Below are positions 42,344 through 52,863 of a stretch of DNA of 64,000 bases, piece after piece. The position numbers and the translations under genes were made by a program. The DNA comes from an uncultured Christensenellaceae bacterium. Lineage in GTDB: Bacteria; Bacillota; Clostridia; Christensenellales; Borkfalkiaceae. The stretch covers positions 1 to 64,000 of the forward strand of contig CAJUPX010000003.1 in assembly GCA_910588685.1 (NCBI GenBank). Reading direction: 5' to 3'. Position 1 is the stretch's first letter. The number at the start of each line of letters is the position of its first letter. The notes under the pieces were generated by a model that made no database searches, was not told the origin of the DNA, and saw only the letters and a program-made list of their open reading frames with translations.

Positions 42344-43347
42344 TTATTATACCCATGCGGATTTTCGCTGTGCCATTTCCAAGCGGATGAGATTATATCT
42401 TCCATAGTCTTTTCGGGTGTCCAACCGAGTATTTCTCTTGCCTTTTTATTCGAAGCCGTAAGCACTGCGGGATCTCCCGCTCTGCGTTCGCTGTAAACTA
42501 CTTTTATATCCTTTTGGGTTATCTTCTTCGCCGCATCAATTACTTCTTTAACGGTTGAGCCTATTTCCGTTCCCAAATTGAAGATGTCGCTCTTTCCACC
42601 GTCTATCAAATACTTAACCGCCGCAACGTGCGCTTTTGCAAGGTCGTAAACGTGGATATAATCTCTCACGCAAGTGCCGTCGCGCGTGGGATAATCCGTG
42701 CCGTAAACGCTGATACTTTCTCTCACGCCTGCCGCCGCTTGCAATATGATAGGAATCAAATGCGTTTCGGGATTGTGAGCTTCGCCTATAAGTCCGCTTT
42801 CGTGCGCGCCGCATGCGTTGAAATAACGGAGAGAAACGTATCTGAGTCCGTGTGCGTTAGCCGTCCATTTGAACATCTTTTCCATTGACAATTTTGTTTC
42901 GCCGTAGGTGTTCGTTGGATTAGTTTCGTCCGTTTCGAGTATGGGAACGCTCTTCGGTTCACCGTAGGTCGCCGCCGTGGACGAGAATACTATTTTATCT
43001 ACCTTTTCCGCAACCATAGCTTCCAAAAGCTGTTTTGTGCCGTAAAGATTATTTTCGTAATATTTAAGCGGATTTACCATACTTTCGCCGACTAACGAAT
43101 ATGCCGCAAAATGAATTATTGCATCTATCTTCTCGTCACTTAACACTTTCCGAACATTCTCTATATCTCTTATGTCAACCTTGTATAAAGGTATTTCTTT
43201 TCCGGTTATTTTTCTTAAATTAACAACGCTTTGTTCGCAAGACGTTGAAAGGTTATCCAAAATAACAACCTCGTACCCATCCGTGCAGAGCTGTGCAACC
43301 GTATGCGAACCTATATAGCCCGCGCCGCCTGTTACTAATATCTTCAT
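42340..43347 (-). CDS. galE: UDP-glucose 4-epimerase
   Basis: A 335-residue short-chain dehydrogenase-type epimerase turning UDP-galactose into UDP-glucose. The NAD motif is TGGAGYIGSH, catalytic SSTAATYG and YGETKLSMEK (YxxxK). RYFNACGAH is also conserved. The ATG at 43347 is preceded by AAGGAGAAATAT; the frame is open 37 codons further up but lacks a ribosome site. The ~107 bp before it hold no gene. Confidence 0.96.
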   Translation of the reverse strand: MKILVTGGAGYIGSHTVAQLCTDGYEVVILDNLSTSCEQSVVNLRKITGKEIPLYKVDIRDIENVRKVLSDEKIDAIIHFAAYSLVGESMVNPLKYYENNLYGTKQLLEAMVAEKVDKIVFSSTAATYGEPKSVPILETDETNPTNTYGETKLSMEKMFKWTANAHGLRYVSLRYFNACGAHESGLIGEAHNPETHLIPIILQAAAGVRESISVYGTDYPTRDGTCVRDYIHVYDLAKAHVAAVKYLIDGGKSDIFNLGTEIGSTVKEVIDAAKKITQKDIKVVYSERRAGDPAVLTASNKKAREILGWTPEKTMEDIISSAWKWHSENPHGYNK

Positions 43348-43454
43348 ATATTTCTCCTTTATATCTATTTTACTTATTTTTCTGCACATAGCAGCCTTGC
43401 ACGGAATTACTTCCGCGCAAGACTTAAGTAGGAGAAAAAAATAAAAACCTGTAA

Positions 43455-44573
43455 TCAAATTAACTTTTCTATTGTGATTCCGTCTGCTATGTCTGTATTA
43501 TAAAATTCTGCCTTGTAGCCCGTAGCCTGTAAATAGCTGTTGTACACGAATTCTTTGAACTCATCTATGCTGCCCGTTTTGACGAGAGATATCGTGCAGC
43601 CACCGAAGCCGCCACCAATTAAGCGTGAACCCAAACAACAACTTTGTGCCTGAGCCGCTTCTACCAAAGCATCCGGTTCCCTGCCTGTTACTTCGTAATT
43701 ATCACGAAGCGAAGCGTGGGACCTGTTCAAAAGCCCGCCGAGCATATCCATATTGCCCGCTTTTAACGCAAGCGTGGCTATCCTTACACGCTCGCACTCG
43801 CTGACGATATGCTCAACTCTTTTTCTCAATACCTGCGGTAATGAAGAATGGAATGCCTTATATTGCGCTCCGTTCAATTCTGCAAGACGGCTTATGCCCA
43901 ATTTTTGTTTTAAAATTTTCAACGCTTCATCCGTTTCCGCTCGGCGTTCGTTGTACTTGCTTTCAATAAGATTGTGCGGTTTATTGCAGTTGGTTATTAC
44001 GAGCGAATAGTTGCCCAATCGTAACGGCAAATACTCACATTCAAGAGTGTTGCAATCCAATAGCATAACGTAATCTTTCTTTCCGCAAGCCGACGCGTAT
44101 TGGTCCATTATTCCGCAGTTGACGCCTGCATACTCTCTCTCGGCTTGTTGCGCCTTCAAAGCTATATCCACTTTATCTAACGGCTCGCCCGCTATGGTAG
44201 CAAGTGCCACAATTGTACTTACCTCTATTGCCGCCGAACTTGACAGCCCCGAACCGAATGGAACGGTACAATCATGAAGCATATCGCAGCCTATAATCTT
44301 ATGTCCTGCTCTCTGCCACATAAGCGCCGCGCCCGCCTGATAGTTGCCGTACTTTATGTCTTTATAGCTTTCGAGTTTGTCTATATCCAAGCTCACTTTA
44401 TCCGGTAACGTAGTCCACGACAAATTGATTTTATTCGTTCCGTTAAGTCTTATGTAAACCGTGTTTTTAAGACTTATCGCTGCGGGCATCACCTTGCCAC
44501 CGCAATAATCTATGTGTTCGCCTATTATGTTAATTCTGCCTGCCGCAGATACTTTATATTCGTACTCTTTCAT
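43455..44573 (-). CDS. galK: galactokinase
   Basis: A 372-residue GHMP kinase that phosphorylates galactose at C1. The galactokinase signature is GEHIDYCGGKVMPAAI, the ATP motif PFGSGLSSSAAIEVS and motif 3 LIGGGFGGCTISLV. The N-terminus is compact and lacks the usual ~10-residue leader before GRINIIGEH, though the fold is complete. It overlaps galT by four bases. Confidence 0.96.
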   Translation of the reverse strand: MKEYEYKVSAAGRINIIGEHIDYCGGKVMPAAISLKNTVYIRLNGTNKINLSWTTLPDKVSLDIDKLESYKDIKYGNYQAGAALMWQRAGHKIIGCDMLHDCTVPFGSGLSSSAAIEVSTIVALATIAGEPLDKVDIALKAQQAEREYAGVNCGIMDQYASACGKKDYVMLLDCNTLECEYLPLRLGNYSLVITNCNKPHNLIESKYNERRAETDEALKILKQKLGISRLAELNGAQYKAFHSSLPQVLRKRVEHIVSECERVRIATLALKAGNMDMLGGLLNRSHASLRDNYEVTGREPDALVEAAQAQSCCLGSRLIGGGFGGCTISLVKTGSIDEFKEFVYNSYLQATGYKAEFYNTDIADGITIEKLI

Positions 44574-45934
44574 ATTTTAAACCCTGCGGTTTTAAGAAAC
44601 CGCAATAACTCTTCTTCCTCTTTGAATACCGACGTGTTTTCCAGTATTCTGTAACAGATACTTCCGAGTTCTTCCTGCAGTGCGGTATGTATATCCGCGT
44701 ATTTCCCGCTTTCATACAGCTCTTTCGTTTCCTCATAAACCAGCTTAAATGCGGCATATTCGGGGGGCAATTGCCTTTTTGCCTCTATAATCTGCTCTAT
44801 TTTGCCAAGCTGTTCTTCAAGCCGCCCCGGAAGAATAAAAAGTCCCTGCGCCTCTATAAGTCCTATACTCTCTTTCTTTATTGAATGGTATTCGGGGTGC
44901 GCGTGAAATACTCCGTCCGGATACTGTTCGTTCGTTATATTACTACGTAAGATAACGTTCATTTCATATCCGTGTAATGTCTTAATTACGGTGGGACTTA
45001 TTGCGTTATGGACTCCGTCTTTATCCTCTGCTATTATTCCAAGCGCAGGATTGGAATAAGACTCCCAAGCCTCGCGCAGTCTGTCGGAAATATCCACCAC
45101 TTCGTTGCGTTTGCCGCTCTTTATTCTTATAACAGTTCCGGGCCAATCCAGTATACCAACAGTAACGTAAGGATATTTTTTGTCCTTTATTTTTGTTTTT
45201 ATCTTTGCTTTATGTAACGGTAAAATTTCGCCACCGCCCTGATAATGGTCGTGCGCTAAAACGCTTCCGCCTATCCTTTCCAAAGGCGCATTACAGCCTA
45301 TAAAATAATGCGGAAATTTATCAACGAAGTCTACTAAATTTTCAAGCGTCTGCCTATCTATGTGCATCGGCGTATGCTCGCAGTTTACCGCTATTCCGTG
45401 TTCGTGGAAATATCCGTACGGCGAATACTGCCAAAACCACGGCTTGCCACCGAGCGTTATGGATACAGTTCTTAGGTTTCGTTTGTTTCTCGGCGCAAAG
45501 CCCTCGTTCTCTCTGCAAATAACACACTTTGCGAAACCGCCGTCCACACTGTTACCTGCTTTTGCTTTCTTCGGATCGCGGAATTCGGGCTTAGCTTTGT
45601 TTATGGTTATCGTTAAACCGTTTTCCGTATCAAAGCGCGGGTTTTTATCCAGCACGTCCTTTTTGACGTACTTATTGCATACGCAGTAATTATACAGCCA
45701 TTCGGTTGCAGCTTTGCTTCCACTATCTTTCATAATGGTCGAAAAACGTTCGTCTGTTTCGGACGGCATCAAACTGAGTTCGCCGTATACGGCGTCCTCC
45801 AACTCTGCGCCTTCCAAACCGCTTGCCACAAGCTCTAATAGGCGGTTTGCTTTATATTGCATATTTCGCGCATTAAGCTCTAACTTCTCCTGTGCGTATG
45901 CTATTAAATTCTTAATTTCTTCTATACCAATCAT
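44570..45934 (-). CDS. galT: galactose-1-phosphate uridylyltransferase, class II
   Basis: A 454-residue GalT of the Firmicutes class II type, exchanging UMP between UDP-glucose and galactose-1-phosphate. VNCEHTPMHIDRQTLENL and LAHDHYQGG hold the active-site histidines. The start at 45934 (MIGIEEIKN) has AAAGGG six bases upstream; an ATG two codons earlier would abut that site. Confidence 0.94.
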   Translation of the reverse strand: MIGIEEIKNLIAYAQEKLELNARNMQYKANRLLELVASGLEGAELEDAVYGELSLMPSETDERFSTIMKDSGSKAATEWLYNYCVCNKYVKKDVLDKNPRFDTENGLTITINKAKPEFRDPKKAKAGNSVDGGFAKCVICRENEGFAPRNKRNLRTVSITLGGKPWFWQYSPYGYFHEHGIAVNCEHTPMHIDRQTLENLVDFVDKFPHYFIGCNAPLERIGGSVLAHDHYQGGGEILPLHKAKIKTKIKDKKYPYVTVGILDWPGTVIRIKSGKRNEVVDISDRLREAWESYSNPALGIIAEDKDGVHNAISPTVIKTLHGYEMNVILRSNITNEQYPDGVFHAHPEYHSIKKESIGLIEAQGLFILPGRLEEQLGKIEQIIEAKRQLPPEYAAFKLVYEETKELYESGKYADIHTALQEELGSICYRILENTSVFKEEEELLRFLKTAGFKI

Positions 45935-45960
45935 AGACATCCCTTTTTCATTTTTTTACA

Positions 45961-48132
45961 TCAAACTTCTTCCAAAATCAACAACTCGCATCCGAACTCG
46001 TTACGCCAAGTTTCGCATAGATTAACACCTATTTTCATATAGTAATCGCCATAATAAGTGCATCCGTTCAAGTTGTTTAGGTACTTCTTATCAGGATTCA
46101 AACCTTTAAGTTTTAAATAACGTGAATGTGGCTGTTCGCGCATTAAATTCATTAAAAGTATTAAAGAGCAAGTCTTGTCCGCATTAACGCACTGCATTAT
46201 ATACCAATTATCCGTTTCAGGTGAACGCAAGTGATACAACGTTCCGTTCTCAATAACATCCTTATGATATTTTTTATACAATTCGGATGTATCTAATAAA
46301 GCCTTTTTATCTTCTTGCGTCAATAAATTGGGGTTCATTTCGAGACCGTATGTGCCGAATAACGCAAACAAACTTTTTTGTTTGTAATCCATAATTTTGC
46401 TAACGTTTACGTGTGTCCCCATACATGATAGAGGATACCCAAACGACGTATTATAGTTTATTATGCTTCGTCTCGCGGGATTGCACTCATCGCTCGTCCA
46501 TATCTGCGGGCAATAATAGAGAGTTCCCATATCAAACCGAGCGCCTCCGCTGGCACACCCCTCGAACATTATCTTGGGATATTCCTTAGTAAGGCGCGAC
46601 AGCAAAGAATAATATCCGAGAGTCATTCTATGATATACTTCTCCCTGATGTCTTCCGTCTAAATTGTTCGAGAAATGCTCCAAAACGCGTCGGTTATAAT
46701 CCCATTTTATATAATCTATTTCATACTCATCGATAATCGCTTTCATTTGATTATAAATATTGTCTACCGCATCCGGATTGGAAAAATCGATAAGTAATTG
46801 ATGCCGAGTTATATGCGCGCAGTCTCCGTCCCCTGTCAATGCGTATTCGGGATGCGCTTTATACAAATCAGAATTATAATTTATCATTTCAGGTTCGAAC
46901 CAAATTCCGAACTTCATTCCGTATTTGTGGCAATGATCGATAAGGCGATGCAAATTGAGTTTCTCGTTGTTGACATGCCAATCCCCGAGCCCGTCGAAAT
47001 CATCATCGCGCCTCCCGAACCAACCGTCGTCTAACACAAATAACTCAACACCTGTTTCGGCTGCTTTATCGACGTATGCAAGCATACTATCCATCGTAAA
47101 AGTTAAATGGCAACCTTCCCAAGAATTAAAAAGTATGGGCTTGTACTCTTTATCGAAACGATACGTTATCAGGTTTTCCTTTATAAACGAATGGAAATTA
47201 TGGCTCATTCCATCAATACCGTTATTGGAATATGATATAATCGCCTGCGGAGTTATAAAGCTTTGCCCGTTCTCCAAAACCCAATCGAAATCCTCGTCGT
47301 CTATTCCGTATGTTATATGAATGGCCTTATAATAATCGGAGAATAGGCGGAATTTGAAATTTCCACTGTAAATAAGATTAAATCCTATAACCTCACCGTA
47401 ATCCAAACCTGCGTTTTCGGACTTCAAAAATACAAACGGGTTTTCCTCGGCAGAGGATATTCCTCTATTGGAACCGACTTCCTGTACGCCGTCTAAGACT
47501 TTGTTCTCCACGCGATTGCGCTCTTGCGCCCACCTGCCGCTGAAATGGTTCAAAGTATAATCTATACTCGGCAAGTCAAGCTGCATAGACATAGCCCTGC
47601 TCAAAACTACGTCCTTACCCGTATTATTGATAATTTCGAAATTCTTGATTATTATGTCCTTATCGTCGAAAATCGTTACACGGTGTTTGACATACAGCTC
47701 ACGGGTGCGTTCTTTAAGCAAGAATTCTACCGTCGAACAATTTTCACCGTGCGCACACGGTAAGTTATCTAAATTTTTAATACCTTTATATATTTTATGG
47801 GATACATAAATAAAATCTGTAACATAGCTACCGTTTTCGCGCTTGATTATCAAAGGCGCGCCGCGTTTATCCCTGCTCGCGTGAACCGATAATTCCACCG
47901 GCGCAAGCCCGTATTTATACCCGTCGGGATATTCTACTTCTCTATTTCCCGAAATACTGTAAATAGTGCTTTCTTCACCACCTGTCGGTCTTGAAAGCGA
48001 AACGTCAAAATCCTTTATGCTTTCCCCGAAATATACCGTTTCGAGATAGCCTTCACTGTTAATATATATCAGATATAATATTCTGCCGTTATCAAGCCTA
48101 ATAACATTTTGCTTTTCATCAAAAATAATCAT
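45961..48132 (-). CDS. alpha-galactosidase, GH36
   Basis: A 723-residue GH36 enzyme that removes terminal alpha-galactose. The N-terminal beta-sandwich (residues 1-~310) is followed by a TIM barrel with LFVLDDGWFGRRDDDF, IKWDYNR (nucleophile aspartate) and QIWTSDECNPARR (acid/base aspartate). EGCASGGARFDMG is the family block. There is no signal peptide, so the substrate is an imported oligosaccharide. It lies 26 bp upstream of galT. Confidence 0.95.
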   Translation of the reverse strand: MIIFDEKQNVIRLDNGRILYLIYINSEGYLETVYFGESIKDFDVSLSRPTGGEESTIYSISGNREVEYPDGYKYGLAPVELSVHASRDKRGAPLIIKRENGSYVTDFIYVSHKIYKGIKNLDNLPCAHGENCSTVEFLLKERTRELYVKHRVTIFDDKDIIIKNFEIINNTGKDVVLSRAMSMQLDLPSIDYTLNHFSGRWAQERNRVENKVLDGVQEVGSNRGISSAEENPFVFLKSENAGLDYGEVIGFNLIYSGNFKFRLFSDYYKAIHITYGIDDEDFDWVLENGQSFITPQAIISYSNNGIDGMSHNFHSFIKENLITYRFDKEYKPILFNSWEGCHLTFTMDSMLAYVDKAAETGVELFVLDDGWFGRRDDDFDGLGDWHVNNEKLNLHRLIDHCHKYGMKFGIWFEPEMINYNSDLYKAHPEYALTGDGDCAHITRHQLLIDFSNPDAVDNIYNQMKAIIDEYEIDYIKWDYNRRVLEHFSNNLDGRHQGEVYHRMTLGYYSLLSRLTKEYPKIMFEGCASGGARFDMGTLYYCPQIWTSDECNPARRSIINYNTSFGYPLSCMGTHVNVSKIMDYKQKSLFALFGTYGLEMNPNLLTQEDKKALLDTSELYKKYHKDVIENGTLYHLRSPETDNWYIMQCVNADKTCSLILLMNLMREQPHSRYLKLKGLNPDKKYLNNLNGCTYYGDYYMKIGVNLCETWRNEFGCELLILEEV

Positions 48133-48206
48133 ATTTATTTCCTATTCTCCGAATTTATATAGAATTAATATACATACGCCGAGATTATGTTAACCTGGAA
48201 TTTAGG

Positions 48207-49229
48207 TTATCTTTGGACTCTTCCGGAAGCGTTTCCGCCCGCAAGGTTTTCAACCTCTGCAAGCGAAACGAGGTTATAGTCGCCCTCGATACTGTGCTTC
48301 AAACAGCTTGCCGCAACCGCGAACTCGATAGTTCTCTGCCCGTCGTAACTGTTCAGTAAAGAATAGATAAGTCCTCCGCCGAAACTGTCGCCACCGCCTA
48401 CACGGTCAACAATGTGCATTGAATACTTTTTGCTGAAATACGCCTGCTGTCCGTCGTAAAGCATACCTGACCAGTCGTTGTCGTTCGCGCTTTTGCTTTC
48501 ACGCAGGGTGATTGCAACGCCCTTAAAGCCGAACCGTTCGGCGAGTTTTTTTGCAACTGAAATATAACCGTTCCTATCCAGCTTCCCGCCGTCGATATCA
48601 CTGCCTTCCGCTTCGATGCCGAACACGTCCTTTGCGTCCTCTTCGTTGGCTATACAGTAATCGACGTACTTGCAAATTTCACCCATCGATTTACCCGCCT
48701 GCTGTTTGCTCCACAGCTTCTTACGGTAATTCAAATCGCACGAAACGGTTATTCCCCTGCTCTTTGCGGTTTTGACCGCTTCGAGACAGATTGCGGCAAC
48801 CTCTTCCGAAAGCGCGGGGGTTATACCCGTAAAATGGAACCAGCCCGCTCCTTCGAAAATTTTATTCCAGTCGAAATCACATTTCTTCGCAGTTGCTATC
48901 GAGGAATACGCACGATCGTAAATAACCTTACTCGGGCGCTGGCTTGCGCCCTTTTCGCAGTAATATATTCCCACTCGTTCGCCGCCGCGCACGATTTTGC
49001 TTACGTCTACACCGTACCTTCTTAAACTGTTTACCGCGGCTTGACCTATTTCGTGCGTCGGCAGTTTTGTTACGAACGCAACGTCTGCGCCGTAGTTTGC
49101 AAGGCTTACCGCAACGTTGGCTTCCGCCCCGCCGAAGGTTGCCTCATATTTTTCGCTCTGAACGAATCTTAAATAATTTTCAGGGGCAAACCTTAACATA
49201 AGTTCGCCGAAAGTTATAATTTTTTTCAT
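48207..49229 (-). CDS. kdgK: 2-keto-3-deoxygluconate kinase (PfkB family)
   Basis: A 340-residue PfkB-family sugar kinase. The C-terminal signature RVGGGDSFGGGLIYSLL has the catalytic aspartate, and the N-terminal part shows GGAEANVAVSLANYG. The neighbouring KDPG aldolase gene makes ketodeoxygluconate the best substrate. The ribosome site GAGGTG lies inside the last codons of eda. Confidence 0.88.
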   Translation of the reverse strand: MKKIITFGELMLRFAPENYLRFVQSEKYEATFGGAEANVAVSLANYGADVAFVTKLPTHEIGQAAVNSLRRYGVDVSKIVRGGERVGIYYCEKGASQRPSKVIYDRAYSSIATAKKCDFDWNKIFEGAGWFHFTGITPALSEEVAAICLEAVKTAKSRGITVSCDLNYRKKLWSKQQAGKSMGEICKYVDYCIANEEDAKDVFGIEAEGSDIDGGKLDRNGYISVAKKLAERFGFKGVAITLRESKSANDNDWSGMLYDGQQAYFSKKYSMHIVDRVGGGDSFGGGLIYSLLNSYDGQRTIEFAVAASCLKHSIEGDYNLVSLAEVENLAGGNASGRVQR

Positions 49230-49230
49230 A

Positions 49231-49788
49231 TTATTTCACCTCATTTGACTTTTTCAATGCATCCTCTACGAAGAAACTTCCGCCGACCGCCGCAACCTTT
49301 TCGAATGCAAGAAACTCTTCTAAGTTGTCGCGGTTTACCCCGCCCGTAGGAATAAACTTAACCTGCGGAAAAGGTGCGCTCAACGCTTTAAGCGCTTTCA
49401 GTCCGCCGTAAATGTTCGCGGGGAAAAATTTGACGGTGGTAATTCCGAGCTCTAACGCCGCCATAATCTCGGTTGGTGTAACGCAACCGGGATAATATGG
49501 AACGTCCTCCCTTTTACAGATTTTTGCGACTTCCGCGCTGAGTCCGGGCGAAACTATAAACTTTGCGCCCGCAGCCAACGCCTCTTTGCACTGTTTTGCG
49601 TTTATTACCGTACCTGCACCCACATTCATATCGGGAAATTTTTTGCAAGCCAACGCTATAGCCTCTGCTGCACAGTCCGTACGGAAAGTTATTTCCGCGC
49701 AGTTTATTCCGTCTTTTTTTAGTGCGGACAATATTCGCACGGTTTCATTAAGTTCTTTAATAACAACTACAGGAATCAATTTATCCAT
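49231..49788 (-). CDS. eda: 2-keto-3-deoxy-6-phosphogluconate aldolase
   Basis: A 185-residue class I aldolase splitting KDPG to pyruvate and glyceraldehyde-3-phosphate. GAGTVINAKQCKEALAAGA and the Schiff-base lysine in TTVKFFPANIYGG are present. The start MDKLIPVVVIKE at 49788 fits the family; two upstream ATGs (up to 49833) would add an unconserved basic tail. It is paired with kdgK one base away, completing the pathway from uronic acids. Confidence 0.9.
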   Translation of the reverse strand: MDKLIPVVVIKELNETVRILSALKKDGINCAEITFRTDCAAEAIALACKKFPDMNVGAGTVINAKQCKEALAAGAKFIVSPGLSAEVAKICKREDVPYYPGCVTPTEIMAALELGITTVKFFPANIYGGLKALKALSAPFPQVKFIPTGGVNRDNLEEFLAFEKVAAVGGSFFVEDALKKSNEVK

Positions 49789-49833
49789 ATTTTTTACCTT
49801 CTTCATATCTTTAGTTATTACTTTATAAAACAC

Positions 49834-51966
49834 TTAAACCAGCTCAAACTCCGCATAGTTTTGGGTATCTGAATCAGTTCCGACAAAAGCTCTAAACTTT
49901 CCCTTTTCTGCTGATTTAATTATATCTTCGTTATAAAATTCAAGCATTTCGCTATCTACGGCAAACTCTACCGTCTGACTTTCTCCCGGAGCAAGTGAAA
50001 CTTTTTTAAAACCTTTTAGTCCCCGTAAAGGTCTTGCCACAGAGGCAACCAAGTCCTGAATATAGAGCTGTACAGTTTCTACGCCACTGCGTTTCCCTAC
50101 GTTTTTAACCTTAACGGAAACAGTAATTTTATCGCCGTCATTAAGCCTATTATTACTGAGCTTTATCTCCGAATACTGAAATTGCGTATAAGATAATCCA
50201 TATCCAAACGGAAACAGAGAAAGATTACTTCCGTCGATATACGATGATGTATACGGACTTCTGATGTCATTATTTGTGCGTGGTCTGCCGGTATTATATC
50301 TGTTGTAATAAATCGGACATTGCCCGACTGACATAGGAAAACTCATAGGCAGTTTACCTTCCGGAGAGTATCTTCCGAAAAGAAGCTTTGCTGCCGCCGT
50401 GCCGCCTTCCGTACCCGGATGCCACATTAAAAGGACCGCCGGTGCAATATCTATAAAACGCTTGATTGTAAGCGGTCTGCCGGAGAAAAGCAAAACTGTC
50501 GTATTTTTATTAGCTGCAACTACCGCTTTTAACAATTCATATTGTCCGTCTGACAAATCAAGATTAAGTTTGCTTGTCCCTTCTCCGCTGTCGGAGGACG
50601 GCTCGCCAATCGCTAAAATTACCGCTTCGCTTTCTTTTGCAAGCTTGACCGCTGCCTTTAATTTTTTACTGTCAACCTGTGCTCCGATTTCAAATCCTAC
50701 GCCCTCTTCGACATGCACCTCTGCCGCAGTAAGCAACGAGCGTATTCCGGCAGCCACCGTTATTGCATCATTGGTATTACCATAGCAATGCCAAGCGCCA
50801 ATAATATCACCTGTATCAGCAAACGGTCCTATAACCGCAATCTTTTTAAAGCTGTCAGACAGCGGCAGAACGCCGTCGTTTTTAAGTAGCACTGCACTCT
50901 TCACAGCCGCCTTTTCGGCGATTGCCCTGTGTTCTTTACACAGCGTTTTTTTCTTGGGTTTGGTATTAATATAGGGGTCATCGAACAAGCCGAGCTTTTG
51001 TTTTAACACCAAAACACGTTCAACGGCTTTGTTCACCTGCTCCATATTTATTTTGCCGCTTTCCACCAATTCTTTTAAATAACGAATATAGTTCAACGAA
51101 ACCATCTCTATATCGCCGGTCGCTTCCATCGCTTTATATGCGCACTCAAAACCGTTTTCGGCAATACCGTGAACCATCATTTCGTCAAACGACGCATAAT
51201 CGCTTATAACTACCCCGTCAAAGCCCCACTCATCACGCAAAATGCCCTTGACAAGCTTTTTATTAGCCGCAGCGGGGACTCCGTTTAAAAGGTTAAATGA
51301 CGTCATAACCATATCGGCTCCGGCATCCAAAGCCGCTTTATAAGCGGGAAGATAGTACTCGCGTAAAGTTATTTCGCTCATATCGACGGTATTATAATCC
51401 CGTCCTGCCTCCGCCGCACCGTATGCCGCAAAATGCTTTACGCAAACAGCAACGTTTTGTGTATGATATCCTTCTACTTGTGCTTTTGCATACAGAGAAT
51501 TCAGATAAACGTCTTCACCCGTACTCTCGGCAACTCTACCCCAACGAGCGTCGCGAACCATATCCACCATTGGCGAAAACACAACGTTTATGCCGTTTTC
51601 AACACATTCACGCGCAGCCATCGCCGCACATTCCTTTATAAGTTCGGGCGAAAATGCGGCACCCATTGCCAATGGTATGGGATAAACAGTACAACACCCG
51701 TGTATTACGTCTTGCATGAAAAGCAACGGTATAGAATTCTGGTCTATCTTTAAATGATTTTCCTGAATTTCTATTACGTCGGATACTCTACTGAAATTGA
51801 GAGTACTTCCTATCCCTGAAATTTGATTAAATGTAAGTCCGAGCCCCGAAAGCGGCCCTGTTATATCGGCTATTGACTTTTTATTTAACAGTGAAGAATT
51901 GACCTGTGTCAACTGCTCTGCCTTTTCTTCAATCGTCATTCGTTCTATAAGTTCTTTTATGTCCAT
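49834..51966 (-). CDS. beta-glucosidase/beta-xylosidase, GH3
   Basis: A 710-residue GH3 enzyme. The (alpha/beta)8 domain has the nucleophile aspartate in DGVVISDYASFDEM. The alpha/beta sandwich follows (ILAIGEPSSDSGEGT), then a fibronectin III-like C-terminal domain (SVKVKNVGKRSGVETVQLY). KHFAAYGAAEAGRDYN carries substrate-binding residues. No signal peptide. It releases beta-linked glucose or xylose from imported oligosaccharides; which one is not decided. Confidence 0.94.
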   Translation of the reverse strand: MDIKELIERMTIEEKAEQLTQVNSSLLNKKSIADITGPLSGLGLTFNQISGIGSTLNFSRVSDVIEIQENHLKIDQNSIPLLFMQDVIHGCCTVYPIPLAMGAAFSPELIKECAAMAARECVENGINVVFSPMVDMVRDARWGRVAESTGEDVYLNSLYAKAQVEGYHTQNVAVCVKHFAAYGAAEAGRDYNTVDMSEITLREYYLPAYKAALDAGADMVMTSFNLLNGVPAAANKKLVKGILRDEWGFDGVVISDYASFDEMMVHGIAENGFECAYKAMEATGDIEMVSLNYIRYLKELVESGKINMEQVNKAVERVLVLKQKLGLFDDPYINTKPKKKTLCKEHRAIAEKAAVKSAVLLKNDGVLPLSDSFKKIAVIGPFADTGDIIGAWHCYGNTNDAITVAAGIRSLLTAAEVHVEEGVGFEIGAQVDSKKLKAAVKLAKESEAVILAIGEPSSDSGEGTSKLNLDLSDGQYELLKAVVAANKNTTVLLFSGRPLTIKRFIDIAPAVLLMWHPGTEGGTAAAKLLFGRYSPEGKLPMSFPMSVGQCPIYYNRYNTGRPRTNNDIRSPYTSSYIDGSNLSLFPFGYGLSYTQFQYSEIKLSNNRLNDGDKITVSVKVKNVGKRSGVETVQLYIQDLVASVARPLRGLKGFKKVSLAPGESQTVEFAVDSEMLEFYNEDIIKSAEKGKFRAFVGTDSDTQNYAEFELV

Positions 51967-51999
51967 TATCAGACCTTACCTATTTTCAATTTTCAATTT

Positions 52000-52839
52000 T
52001 CAATTTATAACTTTCATTTTTATTCCGCGGGATTTAAACCAATCTATCGATAATTCAAACCATTTACCTATGAAATACAAGTTTTTTTGTGCTTCGGTAA
52101 AGTCGCAAACCTCATCGTTAGATAGGCTTAATCCGTGTCCGCCGTGCTCGAATATATGCAACGCAAACGGCACATTTGCGCGCCTGTATGCGGTAGCAAG
52201 CAACAACGAATTTTCCGCCGGTACACCTTTATCTTCAAATGTGTGCAATATAAACGCAGGAGAAGCATTTTTATCAACTCGCTTTTCAACTGAAAGTTTG
52301 TCGTATAAAGCAAGTTCCTTGCCGGTTATGTTATCACGGGTACAGGCGTGCGTATATTCTCCCGTCGTTACAACGGGGTAAGCCAAGATTGTAGCATCGG
52401 GTTTTATCTGTTTTATAGTTTTTCCTATAAGCGCTGCCTCATCTTCTTTTACCGTAGAGAGCAATCCCGCAAGATGCCCGCCAGCAGAAAAGCCTATTGC
52501 GCACACTTGATTTTTATCTATATTGTATTTTCCCGCATTGTCGCGGATAAACAACATAGCGAGCATTGCTTCGATTAACGGCACGGGATATTTTGTTTTC
52601 GTGCTGTACGAAAGAACAAAAGAACAAAATCCGTTGTTAAGATATTTCATAGCAACAGGTTCGCCCTCCCGGTCGGAAACCATATTATACGCACCGCCGG
52701 GAATTACCAGCATTGCGGGGTGAACACGCTTTTTTATTTCGACGCTGTCCGTGCGCACGTATACGGCTAAATAACCGCCATTGGCACCACATCTATCAAT
52801 TTTATAATTTTTATATAAATCGATTACTTCATACGTCAT
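52000..52839 (-). CDS. alpha/beta hydrolase, probable sugar esterase
   Basis: A 279-residue alpha/beta hydrolase of the acetyl-xylan esterase/BD-FAE-like type. PGGAYNMVSDREGEPVA is the oxyanion region, GFSAGGHLAG the serine elbow and FEHGGHGLSL the histidine. It lies among glycosidases, so it probably removes acyl groups from sugars. RBS AAAGGGG. Cytoplasmic. Confidence 0.87.
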   Translation of the reverse strand: MTYEVIDLYKNYKIDRCGANGGYLAVYVRTDSVEIKKRVHPAMLVIPGGAYNMVSDREGEPVAMKYLNNGFCSFVLSYSTKTKYPVPLIEAMLAMLFIRDNAGKYNIDKNQVCAIGFSAGGHLAGLLSTVKEDEAALIGKTIKQIKPDATILAYPVVTTGEYTHACTRDNITGKELALYDKLSVEKRVDKNASPAFILHTFEDKGVPAENSLLLATAYRRANVPFALHIFEHGGHGLSLSNDEVCDFTEAQKNLYFIGKWFELSIDWFKSRGIKMKVIN

Positions 52840-52863
52840 AAAGAGTACCCCTTTAAAGTCAAA